The notes beneath the pieces are model-generated. The model did no database searches, was not told where the DNA came from, and saw only the letters and a program-made list of their open reading frames with translations. Below are positions 8,327-15,784 of a DNA stretch of 64,000 nt, one piece after another. The stretch lies in NCBI GenBank assembly GCA_046160825.1, contig JBJXHC010000038.1, forward strand, positions 6,397-70,396. The letters are read 5' to 3'. Both the position numbers and the translations under genes were made by a program. The first letter of the stretch is position 1, and the number at the start of each line of letters is the position of its first letter. Source of the stretch: JBJXHC01 sp046160825 (GTDB taxonomy: Bacteria; Bacteroidota; Ignavibacteria; UBA10030; UBA6906).

Positions 8327-8614
8327 ATGGAGAACATTTTGCCATTAATCATCCAACTGATCAGCGGCGCAGTTGGAGGAAACGTTGTTGGCAGCCTGGC
8401 AAAGAACCTGAACCTCGGAACGGTCGGGAATTCAATTGCGGGGATTGTCGGAGGAGGTCTCGGGGGTCAGATTTTGGGCATGCTCGGCACCGGCATGGAA
8501 ACCGGCGGCGGAATGGATGCCGGGAGTATCATCGGCAGCATTGCATCGGGCGGTGTCGGGGGCGGCATTGTGATGGCGATAGTCGGAGTTATCAAGAAAG
8601 CAATGGCGAAATAA
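8327..8614 (+). CDS. Glycine-zipper small protein of unknown function
   Basis: A 95-residue protein with a very good ribosome-binding site (CAGGAGGAAAAA) and 35% or more Gly/Ala. It has repeated GxxxG steps (SGAVGGNVVGSL, SIAGIVGGGLGGQILGML, SIIGSIASGGVGGGIVMAIVG) that predict two or three tightly packed membrane helices or a glycine-zipper assembly, ending in a basic tail KKAMAK. Similar short glycine-rich proteins occur as conserved hypotheticals in many Gram-negative genomes, without an assigned function as far as I know. It stands alone between the isomerase operon and the peptidase gene and ends in a perfect hairpin, so it is probably its own transcript. There is no signal peptide with a cleavage site. 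Function is not inferred. Confidence 0.75.
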   Translation: MENILPLIIQLISGAVGGNVVGSLAKNLNLGTVGNSIAGIVGGGLGGQILGMLGTGMETGGGMDAGSIIGSIASGGVGGGIVMAIVGVIKKAMAK

Positions 8615-8626
8615 ATAGTTGACTTA

Positions 8627-8655
8627 TGTGGACGGGACGACCTGTCCCGTCCACA
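8627..8655 (+). terminator. Perfect 12-bp hairpin after the glycine-rich gene
   Basis: TGTGGACGGGAC (8627-8638) and GTCCCGTCCACA (8644-8655) form an uninterrupted 12-bp stem with a 5-base loop, 12 bp after the stop codon. No T-run follows, so it may act as an mRNA-end stabiliser or a weak terminator rather than a classical intrinsic terminator. Confidence 0.6.
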
Positions 8656-8786
8656 GTCAGTTGCAGCCACAGGTTTGATCCCACCACCGCACCTTGCAAC
8701 TTCGCTCCATTCTCCCTATACTTTCAATGAGCCACCATCCTCACCATCTCCACGCCGTACTCCGAACAGTGATTGACGGGACTGTG

Positions 8787-11606
8787 ATGCGTCGTTTCCG
8801 AGTGCTGTCTATTTCCATCCTTCTTCTCATCTGTGGGTCCACCACCGTCGCGCAATTCTTCTATTTTGGCCGTAACAAAGTCCAGTACACCGATTTTGAC
8901 TGGCACGTCCTCAAGACCGAACACTTCGACATCTATTATTATCCTGAGATGAAAGACCTTGCCGAGCGCGGGGCGTTTTTTGCCGAGGAGGCGTACAAGG
9001 AACTCGAGACAAAATTCAACCATTCGCTCAACAACCGCGTCCCTCTCATTTTTTATAGCTCGCACCTTCACTTCCAGCAGACCAATACCACGGGCGGTTT
9101 CATCCCGGAAGGTGTTGGGGGATTTTTTGAATTCCTGAAGGGCCGGGTCGTCATCCCATCCGACGGTTCCACCTACCAATTCCGACACGTCATCCGGCAT
9201 GAGATGGTGCATGTGTTCATGCACAGCAAGATTGCGCGCGTCCTTATCGATCATCGCAAGACGCAGGATCGCTTTCCGCCGCTCTGGTTCACCGAGGGGC
9301 TCGCCGAATACTGGTCCACCGATTGGGACACACAAGCGGAAATGGTGATGCGCGATGCTGTGCTCAGCGATATTATCGTCGGCCTCGATGACATGGATCG
9401 CATCTACGGATCGTTCCTGATGTACAAAGAAGGACAGGCTGTCCTCGAATATATCGGCAAGACGTATGGTGAGGAAAAGATTCTCCTGCTGATGGAGAAT
9501 TTCTGGAAGGTGAGCTCGTTCAGTGAGGTCTTCAAAATTACACTCGGGAAGAACTACAAAGAATTTGACGAAGAGTGGCTCTACGCACTCAAGAAAAAAT
9601 ACTATCCCCTTCTTGCCACCTACGACTCGCCGAGTAGCGTCACGGTCAATGTCGTAAAGGAAGGGTTCAACGCGAAACCTGTGGTGTTCGAGCACGATTC
9701 CACCCGCGACGTGTATTTCATCGGCAACCAGACCGGGTACACGGGCATCTATAAAAAATCGTTGGACGACGAGAAACCGGATGCTTCCGCCACTAACGTT
9801 GTACAAGGTGAGAAGTCGGATGAGTTTGAGGCGTTCCATCCATTCCGTACCCGTATGGATATTTCCAAAGATGGCGTGCTCGCATTCACGACGAAGAGCG
9901 GCGAGAGTGATGTTCTGCACTTATATAATCTGTTCAACGAGAAAATTATTGAGACCTTCCGTTTTCGCGAACTCGTCAGCATCGGGTCAACGTCGTGGTC
10001 ACCAGACGGGAAGCACGTTGCGTTTGCTTCGATTAACAAGAGCGGCAATAACGATTTGTATATCCTGAATACCGAAACCCATGATCTCCGCAAACTCACC
10101 AACGATTATTATGACGACCGTGACCCGGCATGGTCGCCACGCGGCGACCAGATTGCCTTCAGCTCCGACCGGACGCCATACGGCAAGAAAGGCAAGTACA
10201 GTCTTTTTCTTTTTGATATCGAGTCGGGAACAATCACCTATCTCACATACGGAAACGAAAGCTCAGGCTCACCGGCATGGTCTAAAGATGGAAGCAAACT
10301 CGCTTTCACATGCGATGCAGACGGCGCACAAAATATCTGGATGATGAATATGCGTGATTCGGTGCTGGCCATGCGTTCCATGACCAAGGTAACGCATTTC
10401 ACCACTGCTGCCTTCGATCCGACCTGGACAAAAGACGGCGATCTCGTGTTCGCTGCGTTTGAAGGGTTCAGTTTCCAGATTCGAATGCTGAAAAATATCG
10501 AGTCTACATTTGACAGCGCGCGCACCGTCCGGATGATCGATCTCTACAAGGAAAAGCCCTGGGAGAGCAAGTCCATTGCCGGCGTTTCAGAGGTCAAGAC
10601 ATTCAAGTACCAAGGCGACTACAGTCTTGATATCGCACAGAGCGCGATTTCCACCGATCCGGTTTTCGGAACATCTGGAGGGGCGTTCGTTGCGTTGAGC
10701 GATTTGCTGGGCAACGATCAATACTATTTCCTGCTCTACAATACCGCGCAATCGCAGGACGAGCTTCTTTCCAGTTTCAATATCGCCATCTCACGCGTCT
10801 CACTAAGCCAGCGCACAAACTATGCTTATGGCATCTACCGGTTCAGCGGGCGGCGCTACGACCTGACGGACAAGGACGAATTTTATTATGAGCGAGTATT
10901 CGGCGGATACCTCGCACTCAGCTATCCACTGACAAAATTCCAGCGCATAGAAACCTCCGTCAGTCTAAGCAACTCCAACAAGGACGTGGACTTCATTATT
11001 GAAGACCGGAAGGCATTGCTTCTATCCAACTCTGTCTCGTTCACACACGATAATTCGCTCTGGGGTCCAAGCGGACCGTTGGATGGCAGCAGGTTCAACC
11101 TGACGCTCGCCTTCACGTCGGACATTCAATACTCGAACGTCAATTACTACACGGCGATCATCGACTACCGTCATTATTTCAGACTCTCGCAACGCAGCAC
11201 TTTTGCCTCGCGTGCTTGGCTCTTTTACAATGACGGCAAGGAATCGCGCCGATTCGTGATGGGTGGGAGTTGGGATTTACGCGGCTTCCCACGGTGGTCG
11301 ATTCGCGGTGAAAAACTCTGGTTGACAAGTCAGGAACTCCGCTTCCCATTCATCGATCAACTCGCGATCCGGTTTCCATTTGTCGGGTTGAGTTTCTGGT
11401 CGATCCGGGGGGCACTCTTCTTTGATGCGGGAAGTGCATGGGACGACGAGTATTCCGAGACGCTCGGCAGCGTCGGCGGCGGGTTGCGTATGAACCTCGC
11501 CGGGGCATTCGTCCTCCGGTATGATATCGGCAAAAGGATCGAGAATAATTTCAGTACGATCCAAAATGATCTGTTCCATCAATTCTTCTTCGGCTGGGAT
11601 TTCTAA
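8787..11606 (+). CDS. Secreted peptidase-MA-like / TolB-like propeller / surface-antigen barrel fusion
   Basis: The 939-residue protein begins with a signal peptide (MRRFRVLSISILLLICG, cleavage near TTVAQ). Residues about 30-290 form a peptidase-MA-like metalloprotease region: the zinc motif HEMVH lies in the stretch RHEMVHVFMHSK, and PPLWFTEGLAEYWS supplies the downstream glutamate. Residues about 300-610 hold TolB/WD40-like repeats (SWSPDGKHVAFAS, DRDPAWSPRGDQIAFSSDR, GSPAWSKDGSKLAFTCD). The last 300 residues look like an outer-membrane barrel of the surface-antigen type (DGSRFNLTLAFTSD, GGSWDLRGFPRWSIRGEKL, closing FHQFFFGWDF). It is thus probably anchored in the outer membrane with a periplasmic or surface protease. 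The start at 8787 is chosen for the signal peptide; the frame is open further upstream. It is followed at once by a BamB-like lipoprotein gene. Confidence 0.82.
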   Translation: MRRFRVLSISILLLICGSTTVAQFFYFGRNKVQYTDFDWHVLKTEHFDIYYYPEMKDLAERGAFFAEEAYKELETKFNHSLNNRVPLIFYSSHLHFQQTNTTGGFIPEGVGGFFEFLKGRVVIPSDGSTYQFRHVIRHEMVHVFMHSKIARVLIDHRKTQDRFPPLWFTEGLAEYWSTDWDTQAEMVMRDAVLSDIIVGLDDMDRIYGSFLMYKEGQAVLEYIGKTYGEEKILLLMENFWKVSSFSEVFKITLGKNYKEFDEEWLYALKKKYYPLLATYDSPSSVTVNVVKEGFNAKPVVFEHDSTRDVYFIGNQTGYTGIYKKSLDDEKPDASATNVVQGEKSDEFEAFHPFRTRMDISKDGVLAFTTKSGESDVLHLYNLFNEKIIETFRFRELVSIGSTSWSPDGKHVAFASINKSGNNDLYILNTETHDLRKLTNDYYDDRDPAWSPRGDQIAFSSDRTPYGKKGKYSLFLFDIESGTITYLTYGNESSGSPAWSKDGSKLAFTCDADGAQNIWMMNMRDSVLAMRSMTKVTHFTTAAFDPTWTKDGDLVFAAFEGFSFQIRMLKNIESTFDSARTVRMIDLYKEKPWESKSIAGVSEVKTFKYQGDYSLDIAQSAISTDPVFGTSGGAFVALSDLLGNDQYYFLLYNTAQSQDELLSSFNIAISRVSLSQRTNYAYGIYRFSGRRYDLTDKDEFYYERVFGGYLALSYPLTKFQRIETSVSLSNSNKDVDFIIEDRKALLLSNSVSFTHDNSLWGPSGPLDGSRFNLTLAFTSDIQYSNVNYYTAIIDYRHYFRLSQRSTFASRAWLFYNDGKESRRFVMGGSWDLRGFPRWSIRGEKLWLTSQELRFPFIDQLAIRFPFVGLSFWSIRGALFFDAGSAWDDEYSETLGSVGGGLRMNLAGAFVLRYDIGKRIENNFSTIQNDLFHQFFFGWDF

Positions 11607-11607
11607 C

Positions 11608-12741
11608 GTGAAAAAACTGTTCATCATCATCATCTTCCTCTTGTCCGGTTGCGGAGGGCTGCGCCTCAACCAACGACTTGTATTGGATGAGAACGACTGG
11701 CCGATGTTTGCCCGAACAACAACGCGTGTCGGCATTGCAACAGAGATGCTCGTCCCGCCTTTTGCAAGACTTTGGGAACATGACGTCACAAGCGGGTTTG
11801 GCACCGGATCGCCGGTCGTGGTCGACAGTTTCCTGATGCTCGGCAACCTCCGCGGCGAGTTGTACGTGGTGAATATACACTCCGGCAAGAGAGTCGGTTG
11901 GGTGGATATCGGCGACGCAATCAACGGAACACCTGTCTTCTCTGCCGGCGTGGTGTTTGTCCCGGTGTCCAACAGCGAAGAATCGCTCATCGCATTCGAT
12001 CTCGCAGAAGGAAAGCCGCTATGGAGTAAGAACTATGGGGACATTGAGGCATCACCTCTTCTTCTGGAGAAGAAACTATATGTGGGAAATACACGCGGCG
12101 CATTTTTCTGTATTGATATTGAAACAGGCGATCAGGTCTGGAAATTTGAATTGGAGAATAACACAAAGCGTAAAGGAATCCGTTCGTCGGCTGCCAGTAA
12201 TGGAAGCGCGATAATTTTCGGGGCCGACGATGGCGCGATATATTCCCTTGATGCGCAGAAGGGCTTGCTGCAATGGAGTGTACAGACTGACGCCGCGATC
12301 ATGGCCACCCCGTGCATTGTCGAAGGAAATGCTCTTGTGGGAAATACCAACGGCACCATGATTGCCGTTCGCATCAATGACGGAACGCTGGCGTGGAGTT
12401 ATGCGGCAGGAGCGAGTGTTTATTCAACTCCCATCCTGGCGGCCGGACTCAGCATCTTCGGAACCACAGGGGGAAAAATGATTGCTCTTAGACAGGATGG
12501 AAGCGCTGCGTGGACTTCCGACGTCGGTGGTGTAGTGAGTGCGTCTGCTGCTCTTTCCGGCACCACAATGTTTGTCGGAACCTTGAAAAAGGAGTTTCTT
12601 GCCCTCGACGCAATTACGGGATCCATCGTTTGGCGCGACACTGTTGCGGGGCGGATCAAATCCTCGCCCGCAATTGCGGACGGCAAGGTGTTTATTGCAA
12701 CGGACGAGCGTCTGGTGCTCGCGTATACGGAGAAGAAATGA
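11608..12741 (+). CDS. PQQ-like beta-propeller lipoprotein (BamB-like)
   Basis: A 377-residue lipoprotein whose body is a beta-propeller of PQQ-binding-like repeats. The GTG start one base after the previous stop gives a lipoprotein signal (VKKLFIIIIFLLSGCGG), with the lipobox LSGC near residue 14. Repeats are visible as LYVVNIHSGKRVGW, LIAFDLAEGKPLWSKNYG, FFCIDIETGDQVWKFELE, IYSLDAQKGLLQWSVQTD and FLALDAITGSIVWRDTVAG. The family includes BamB of the outer-membrane assembly complex, and the neighbouring barrel protein suggests a role in its assembly or display, but no other Bam gene is adjacent, so the function is inference. The stop overlaps the next start (ATGA). There are no catalytic residues for a true PQQ dehydrogenase. 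Confidence 0.82.
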   Translation: MKKLFIIIIFLLSGCGGLRLNQRLVLDENDWPMFARTTTRVGIATEMLVPPFARLWEHDVTSGFGTGSPVVVDSFLMLGNLRGELYVVNIHSGKRVGWVDIGDAINGTPVFSAGVVFVPVSNSEESLIAFDLAEGKPLWSKNYGDIEASPLLLEKKLYVGNTRGAFFCIDIETGDQVWKFELENNTKRKGIRSSAASNGSAIIFGADDGAIYSLDAQKGLLQWSVQTDAAIMATPCIVEGNALVGNTNGTMIAVRINDGTLAWSYAAGASVYSTPILAAGLSIFGTTGGKMIALRQDGSAAWTSDVGGVVSASAALSGTTMFVGTLKKEFLALDAITGSIVWRDTVAGRIKSSPAIADGKVFIATDERLVLAYTEKK

Positions 12742-13532
12742 TACCCCAACGATGGGCACTGATTGTTTTTCTGGTGGGATACGCTACTTGTGTCGCGGCC
12801 CGGGATTCGACACAAACCCAGGTGATCCCACCAACGCGTACTATCACAATTCTCTCCGATGTTGAAGGGGCAACAGCCTTCATCAATGGAGAAAAGAAAG
12901 GTCACACTCCCGTTTCCGCTGACCTTGCCGAGGGACACTATACTCTCCTGATCGTTCATCCCGATCACGACGACTGGCGCGCGGAGAGCATCCGCGACAG
13001 CTTTGAAGTGGAGGCTACTTCTCGGGACACATTGCATTTCCGGTTCGGACAATATGTCTCAATAACCTCGGATCCATTCGGTGCTGAGGTGGTTATCGAG
13101 GACTCGATCGTCGGTACCACACCGATGGTTTTTCAAAATAATGAGACCATTTCCGCCACACTGTTGGTCCGCAAGCCGGGGTATGAACCGGCTACACTCG
13201 ACCTTCGTTCCGATGGGACAAACAAATTCACGGTGACACTCGCACGACATGGTACGGGTACGGGTACGGATCCCTCCGACGTATTCTCGGATCATTCCTA
13301 CTCATCCTCTTCATCATTGCGACTTTATATTGCAGGCGCGGCTGCGGTGATTTCCGGAGCATTGGCTGCGCATTTCAAACTCAAGGCGGATGACAATTAT
13401 GCAGCGTACCGCTTCACTCGCGATCCTGCAGCACTCGACAGAACACATCGCTTCGACACGGCGGCAGCTCTGTCCATCGCTGCCACACAGATAAGTGTCG
13501 GCTTGTTTACGTACTTCATCCTCTCCGACTGA
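12738..13532 (+). CDS. PEGA-domain exported protein
   Basis: A 264-residue protein that starts inside the previous stop (ATGA) with a signal peptide (MIPQRWALIVFLVGYATCVAA). Two PEGA-type beta-sandwich repeats follow: ITILSDVEGATAFINGEKKG with TPVSADLAEGHYTL (about residues 36-80), and VSITSDPFGAEVVIEDSIVG with TTPMVFQN (about 110-150). A serine-rich linker then leads to one or two hydrophobic segments (LYIAGAAAVISGALAAHFKLKA and a final LSIAATQISVGLFTYFIL). The topology suggests a periplasmic ligand-binding part tethered to the membrane. The linker is coded by three tandem GTACGG/GGTACG hexamers near 13252-13268, which could vary in number. PEGA domains are common in surface proteins of this group. 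The specific role is unknown. Confidence 0.8.
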   Translation: MIPQRWALIVFLVGYATCVAARDSTQTQVIPPTRTITILSDVEGATAFINGEKKGHTPVSADLAEGHYTLLIVHPDHDDWRAESIRDSFEVEATSRDTLHFRFGQYVSITSDPFGAEVVIEDSIVGTTPMVFQNNETISATLLVRKPGYEPATLDLRSDGTNKFTVTLARHGTGTGTDPSDVFSDHSYSSSSSLRLYIAGAAAVISGALAAHFKLKADDNYAAYRFTRDPAALDRTHRFDTAAALSIAATQISVGLFTYFILSD

Positions 13533-13571
13533 AGAGGAATATGAGCAGTTGATGCTTACGCGTTGCTTCCC

Positions 13572-13600
13572 TTGACTTTCATCACACAACAGCCTATATT
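13572..13600 (+). promoter_or_regulatory. Sigma-70-type promoter for the Crp/Fnr regulator
   Basis: TTGACT at 13572-13577 and TATATT at 13595-13600 are separated by exactly 17 bp, about 65 bp before the proposed start codon. This is one of the best promoter matches in the window, and the same TTGACTTTC...TAYATTCGC pattern recurs at 63490-63518. Confidence 0.7.
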
Positions 13601-13665
13601 CGCTACAGCATTTTGCATAAATGTGACTGCGCCTCCAGCCGACACAACTACTCAGTGAGGTCACT

Positions 13666-14361
13666 CTGAATACTGTCGCAAAAGAAGAAATAGAATTCCT
13701 TAAGAACGTTCCAATCCTTTGTGATCTTGAAGCGATGGATCTCGACACCATCGCAAAGGTTGGCGTGCGGAAGAAATACAAGAAGGGAAGCATTATCCTT
13801 CTGGAAGAAGAAGCCGGTGCCGCCTTGTTTGTTATCATCTCCGGCAAAGTGAAAATCGTGAGAATGGATGATGACGGGCGCGAGGTGATCCTTTCCATTC
13901 TTGGCGAAAGTGATTTTTTTGGGGAGATGGCCATTCTCGACGGACTGGCACGTTCGGCAAGTGTCGTTGCCATCTCGAAGTCGGAGCTGTTCATGATTCA
14001 CCGGCGCGACTTCCTCAAACTTCTTCACGATTTTCCCTCGGTGGCAATCGCGTTACTCAAAGAGTTGACCATGCGGCTCCGCAAAGCGGATGCCCAGATC
14101 AAGAGCCTGTCGCTGAAAGATGCTGCAGGGCGGGTCGCCAACGTGATCCTGCAGTTGGCAGACGATATCGGCAAGATCCGCAAAGGTCGGGTCGAGATTG
14201 ACGAGCTTCCTCTCCAGCAAGATCTGGCGAACATGGCCGGCACGTCGCGCGAGACAATCTCACGCATGATTCATTCTTTTATCCGCGAAGGCCACCTGGA
14301 ACTTGAGCGAGGCAAGCTCATTATCAACGATTATGAAAAGTTTAAGAGCAGATATTTGTAG
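13666..14361 (+). CDS. Crp/Fnr-family transcriptional regulator, probable CTG start
   Basis: A cyclic-nucleotide-binding-type regulator. The effector domain has the beta-roll signature (SIILLEEEAGAALFVIISGKVKI, ILSILGESDFFGEMAILDGLARSASV), and the C-terminal winged helix has LPLQQDLANMAGTSRETISRMI. No Fnr iron-sulfur cysteine cluster is present, so it is not an oxygen sensor of the Fnr type. The first ATG (13735) would cut into the effector domain. The frame stays open back to a TGA at 13627, and the residues upstream (NTVAKEEIEFLKNVPILCDL) match the family N-terminus. A CTG at 13666 preceded by GAGGT at the right distance is the best start (231 residues). If CTG is used, translation would be deliberately weak. 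The target regulon is unknown. Confidence 0.87.
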   Translation: MNTVAKEEIEFLKNVPILCDLEAMDLDTIAKVGVRKKYKKGSIILLEEEAGAALFVIISGKVKIVRMDDDGREVILSILGESDFFGEMAILDGLARSASVVAISKSELFMIHRRDFLKLLHDFPSVAIALLKELTMRLRKADAQIKSLSLKDAAGRVANVILQLADDIGKIRKGRVEIDELPLQQDLANMAGTSRETISRMIHSFIREGHLELERGKLIINDYEKFKSRYL

Positions 14362-14396
14362 GGGAGCGGCGGTTTGTGGTTCCTGGGTGGTTGTGC

Positions 14397-15218
14397 ATGG
14401 AGGGTAAGGCTGATCTCCATATGCATTCCATCTACTCCGACGGTGTGTTGACTATTGAAGCACTCGTCAAGCGCACCAAGGAGGCGGGGCTCAACATCAT
14501 CAGCATCACCGATCACGACAATGCCAGCGGTATTGACGAGGCTATTCGTGTCGGGAAAGAGGTGGGTGTTGAGGTGATTCCCGGAATGGAAATCAGCGCG
14601 AATGTCGGCGAACAGGACATTCACATCCTCGGCTACTTCTTTGATCACACCGATACGAAACTGCAGGAATACCTCTCCCTTTTCCGCGCAGAACGCGTAA
14701 AGCGAGCCGAGCGCATCGTTGAAAAGCTGAACGGCATGAAAATCCCCCTGACCATGGAAGCTGTCCTTGACAAGGCGGGCAGGGGTTCTGTCGGACGCCC
14801 GCATATTGCCAACGCCCTTGTAGAAGGGGGCTTGACGGGCACATACCATGAAGCATTCTTGAAATACATTGGTTTCGGAAAACCTGCCTATGAGAAGAAG
14901 TATCAAATCTCACCCCGCGAAGCTGTCGAGTTGATCTCGTCGGCGGGCGGACTCTCTTTCGTGGCTCATCCCGGTAATTCCATCGATGAAAAACTCTTGC
15001 TCACACTCATAAGAGAAGGACTCGATGGAATAGAGGTCGTTCATCCTTCGCATTCCCCCGAACGAGTAGCATATTATAACGGTATCGTCAGTGAGTACTT
15101 CCTTCTCGCAAGTGGCGGGTCTGATTTCCATGGCGGCAAGAGAAACGATGCCGATGTTCTCGGAAAATATTTCATCTCAGAGAAGCATCTTGATATGATG
15201 CGGCATCAGTTACAGTAA
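14397..15218 (+). CDS. PHP-domain phosphoesterase (RNase AM / 3',5'-nucleotidase type)
   Basis: A 273-residue PHP-fold metal phosphoesterase. Metal ligands are visible in KADLHMHSIYSDG (HxH, residue 8 on), ISITDHDNASG (about 45), VIPGMEISANVG (about 65), FVAHPGN (about 185) and the final GGSDFHGG. This is the arrangement of the YciV/TrpH family, which removes 3'-phosphates from 3',5'-bisphosphonucleotides and trims RNA 5' ends in E. coli. Substrate assignment here is by family only. The ATG at 14397 is preferred over the GTG at 14376 because the family begins right before KADLHMHS. It follows the Crp/Fnr gene by 35 bp and precedes ribH by 15 bp, so co-transcription is likely. Confidence 0.88.
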   Translation: MEGKADLHMHSIYSDGVLTIEALVKRTKEAGLNIISITDHDNASGIDEAIRVGKEVGVEVIPGMEISANVGEQDIHILGYFFDHTDTKLQEYLSLFRAERVKRAERIVEKLNGMKIPLTMEAVLDKAGRGSVGRPHIANALVEGGLTGTYHEAFLKYIGFGKPAYEKKYQISPREAVELISSAGGLSFVAHPGNSIDEKLLLTLIREGLDGIEVVHPSHSPERVAYYNGIVSEYFLLASGGSDFHGGKRNDADVLGKYFISEKHLDMMRHQLQ

Positions 15219-15233
15219 TCATATGCGCACCCC

Positions 15234-15734
15234 GTGAATCACATCAGTCAGACCTTTCAAGGTAGTCTCTCCGCCGGTGGACATTCATTCGGCATCGTGG
15301 TAAGTCGATTCAACAGTCTCATCACCAAGCAACTTCTTGAAGGTGCGTTGGATTGCCTCCTTCGACATGGCGCTGGCGAGAACGCAATCACCGTCGTACA
15401 TTGTCCGGGATCGTTCGAGCTCCCCCAAGTGGCGATGCAGCTCGCACAAACGGGCAACCATGACGCGATTATTTGTCTCGGTTGTGTCATTCGCGGAGAG
15501 ACCCCTCATTTCGACTATATTGCGTCCGAGGTGACCAAGGGTGTCGCTCAAGTCGCCCTTCAAACCGGTACGCCAACATCCTTTGGTGTTCTCACAACGG
15601 AAAACCTCAGCCAGGCCCTCGAACGAGCGGGTGCCAAAGCAGGCAACAAGGGCTGGGACGCTGCGCTCACCGCAATTGAACTCGTCCAACTCAAGAATCA
15701 ACTCATCAAAGGGAAGAAGCGGACAAGGAATTGA
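15234..15734 (+). CDS. ribH: 6,7-dimethyl-8-ribityllumazine synthase
   Basis: RibH condenses 5-amino-6-ribitylaminouracil with dihydroxybutanone phosphate in the penultimate step of riboflavin synthesis and forms large hollow oligomers. The 166-residue protein has FGIVVSRFNSLITKQLLEGA at the N-terminus, the substrate pocket VVHCPGSFELPQVA, the phosphate loop IICLGCVIRGETPHFDYIASEV with the catalytic histidine, and FGVLTTENLSQALERAG with GNKGWDAALTAIEL at the end. The start is a GTG at 15234, in family register. It is isolated from other rib genes and follows the PHP gene closely. No FMN riboswitch is visible upstream. Confidence 0.97.
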   Translation: MNHISQTFQGSLSAGGHSFGIVVSRFNSLITKQLLEGALDCLLRHGAGENAITVVHCPGSFELPQVAMQLAQTGNHDAIICLGCVIRGETPHFDYIASEVTKGVAQVALQTGTPTSFGVLTTENLSQALERAGAKAGNKGWDAALTAIELVQLKNQLIKGKKRTRN

Positions 15735-15784
15735 TAAGAAGTATTGTTATTGATTGACCAATAATTCTTATCTCGAGGAAGACG

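Noticed and set aside
13252..13268. GTACGG tandem hexamers as a phase-variable repeat
   Set aside because: Only about three units; a change in number keeps the reading frame and merely alters a Gly/Thr linker.
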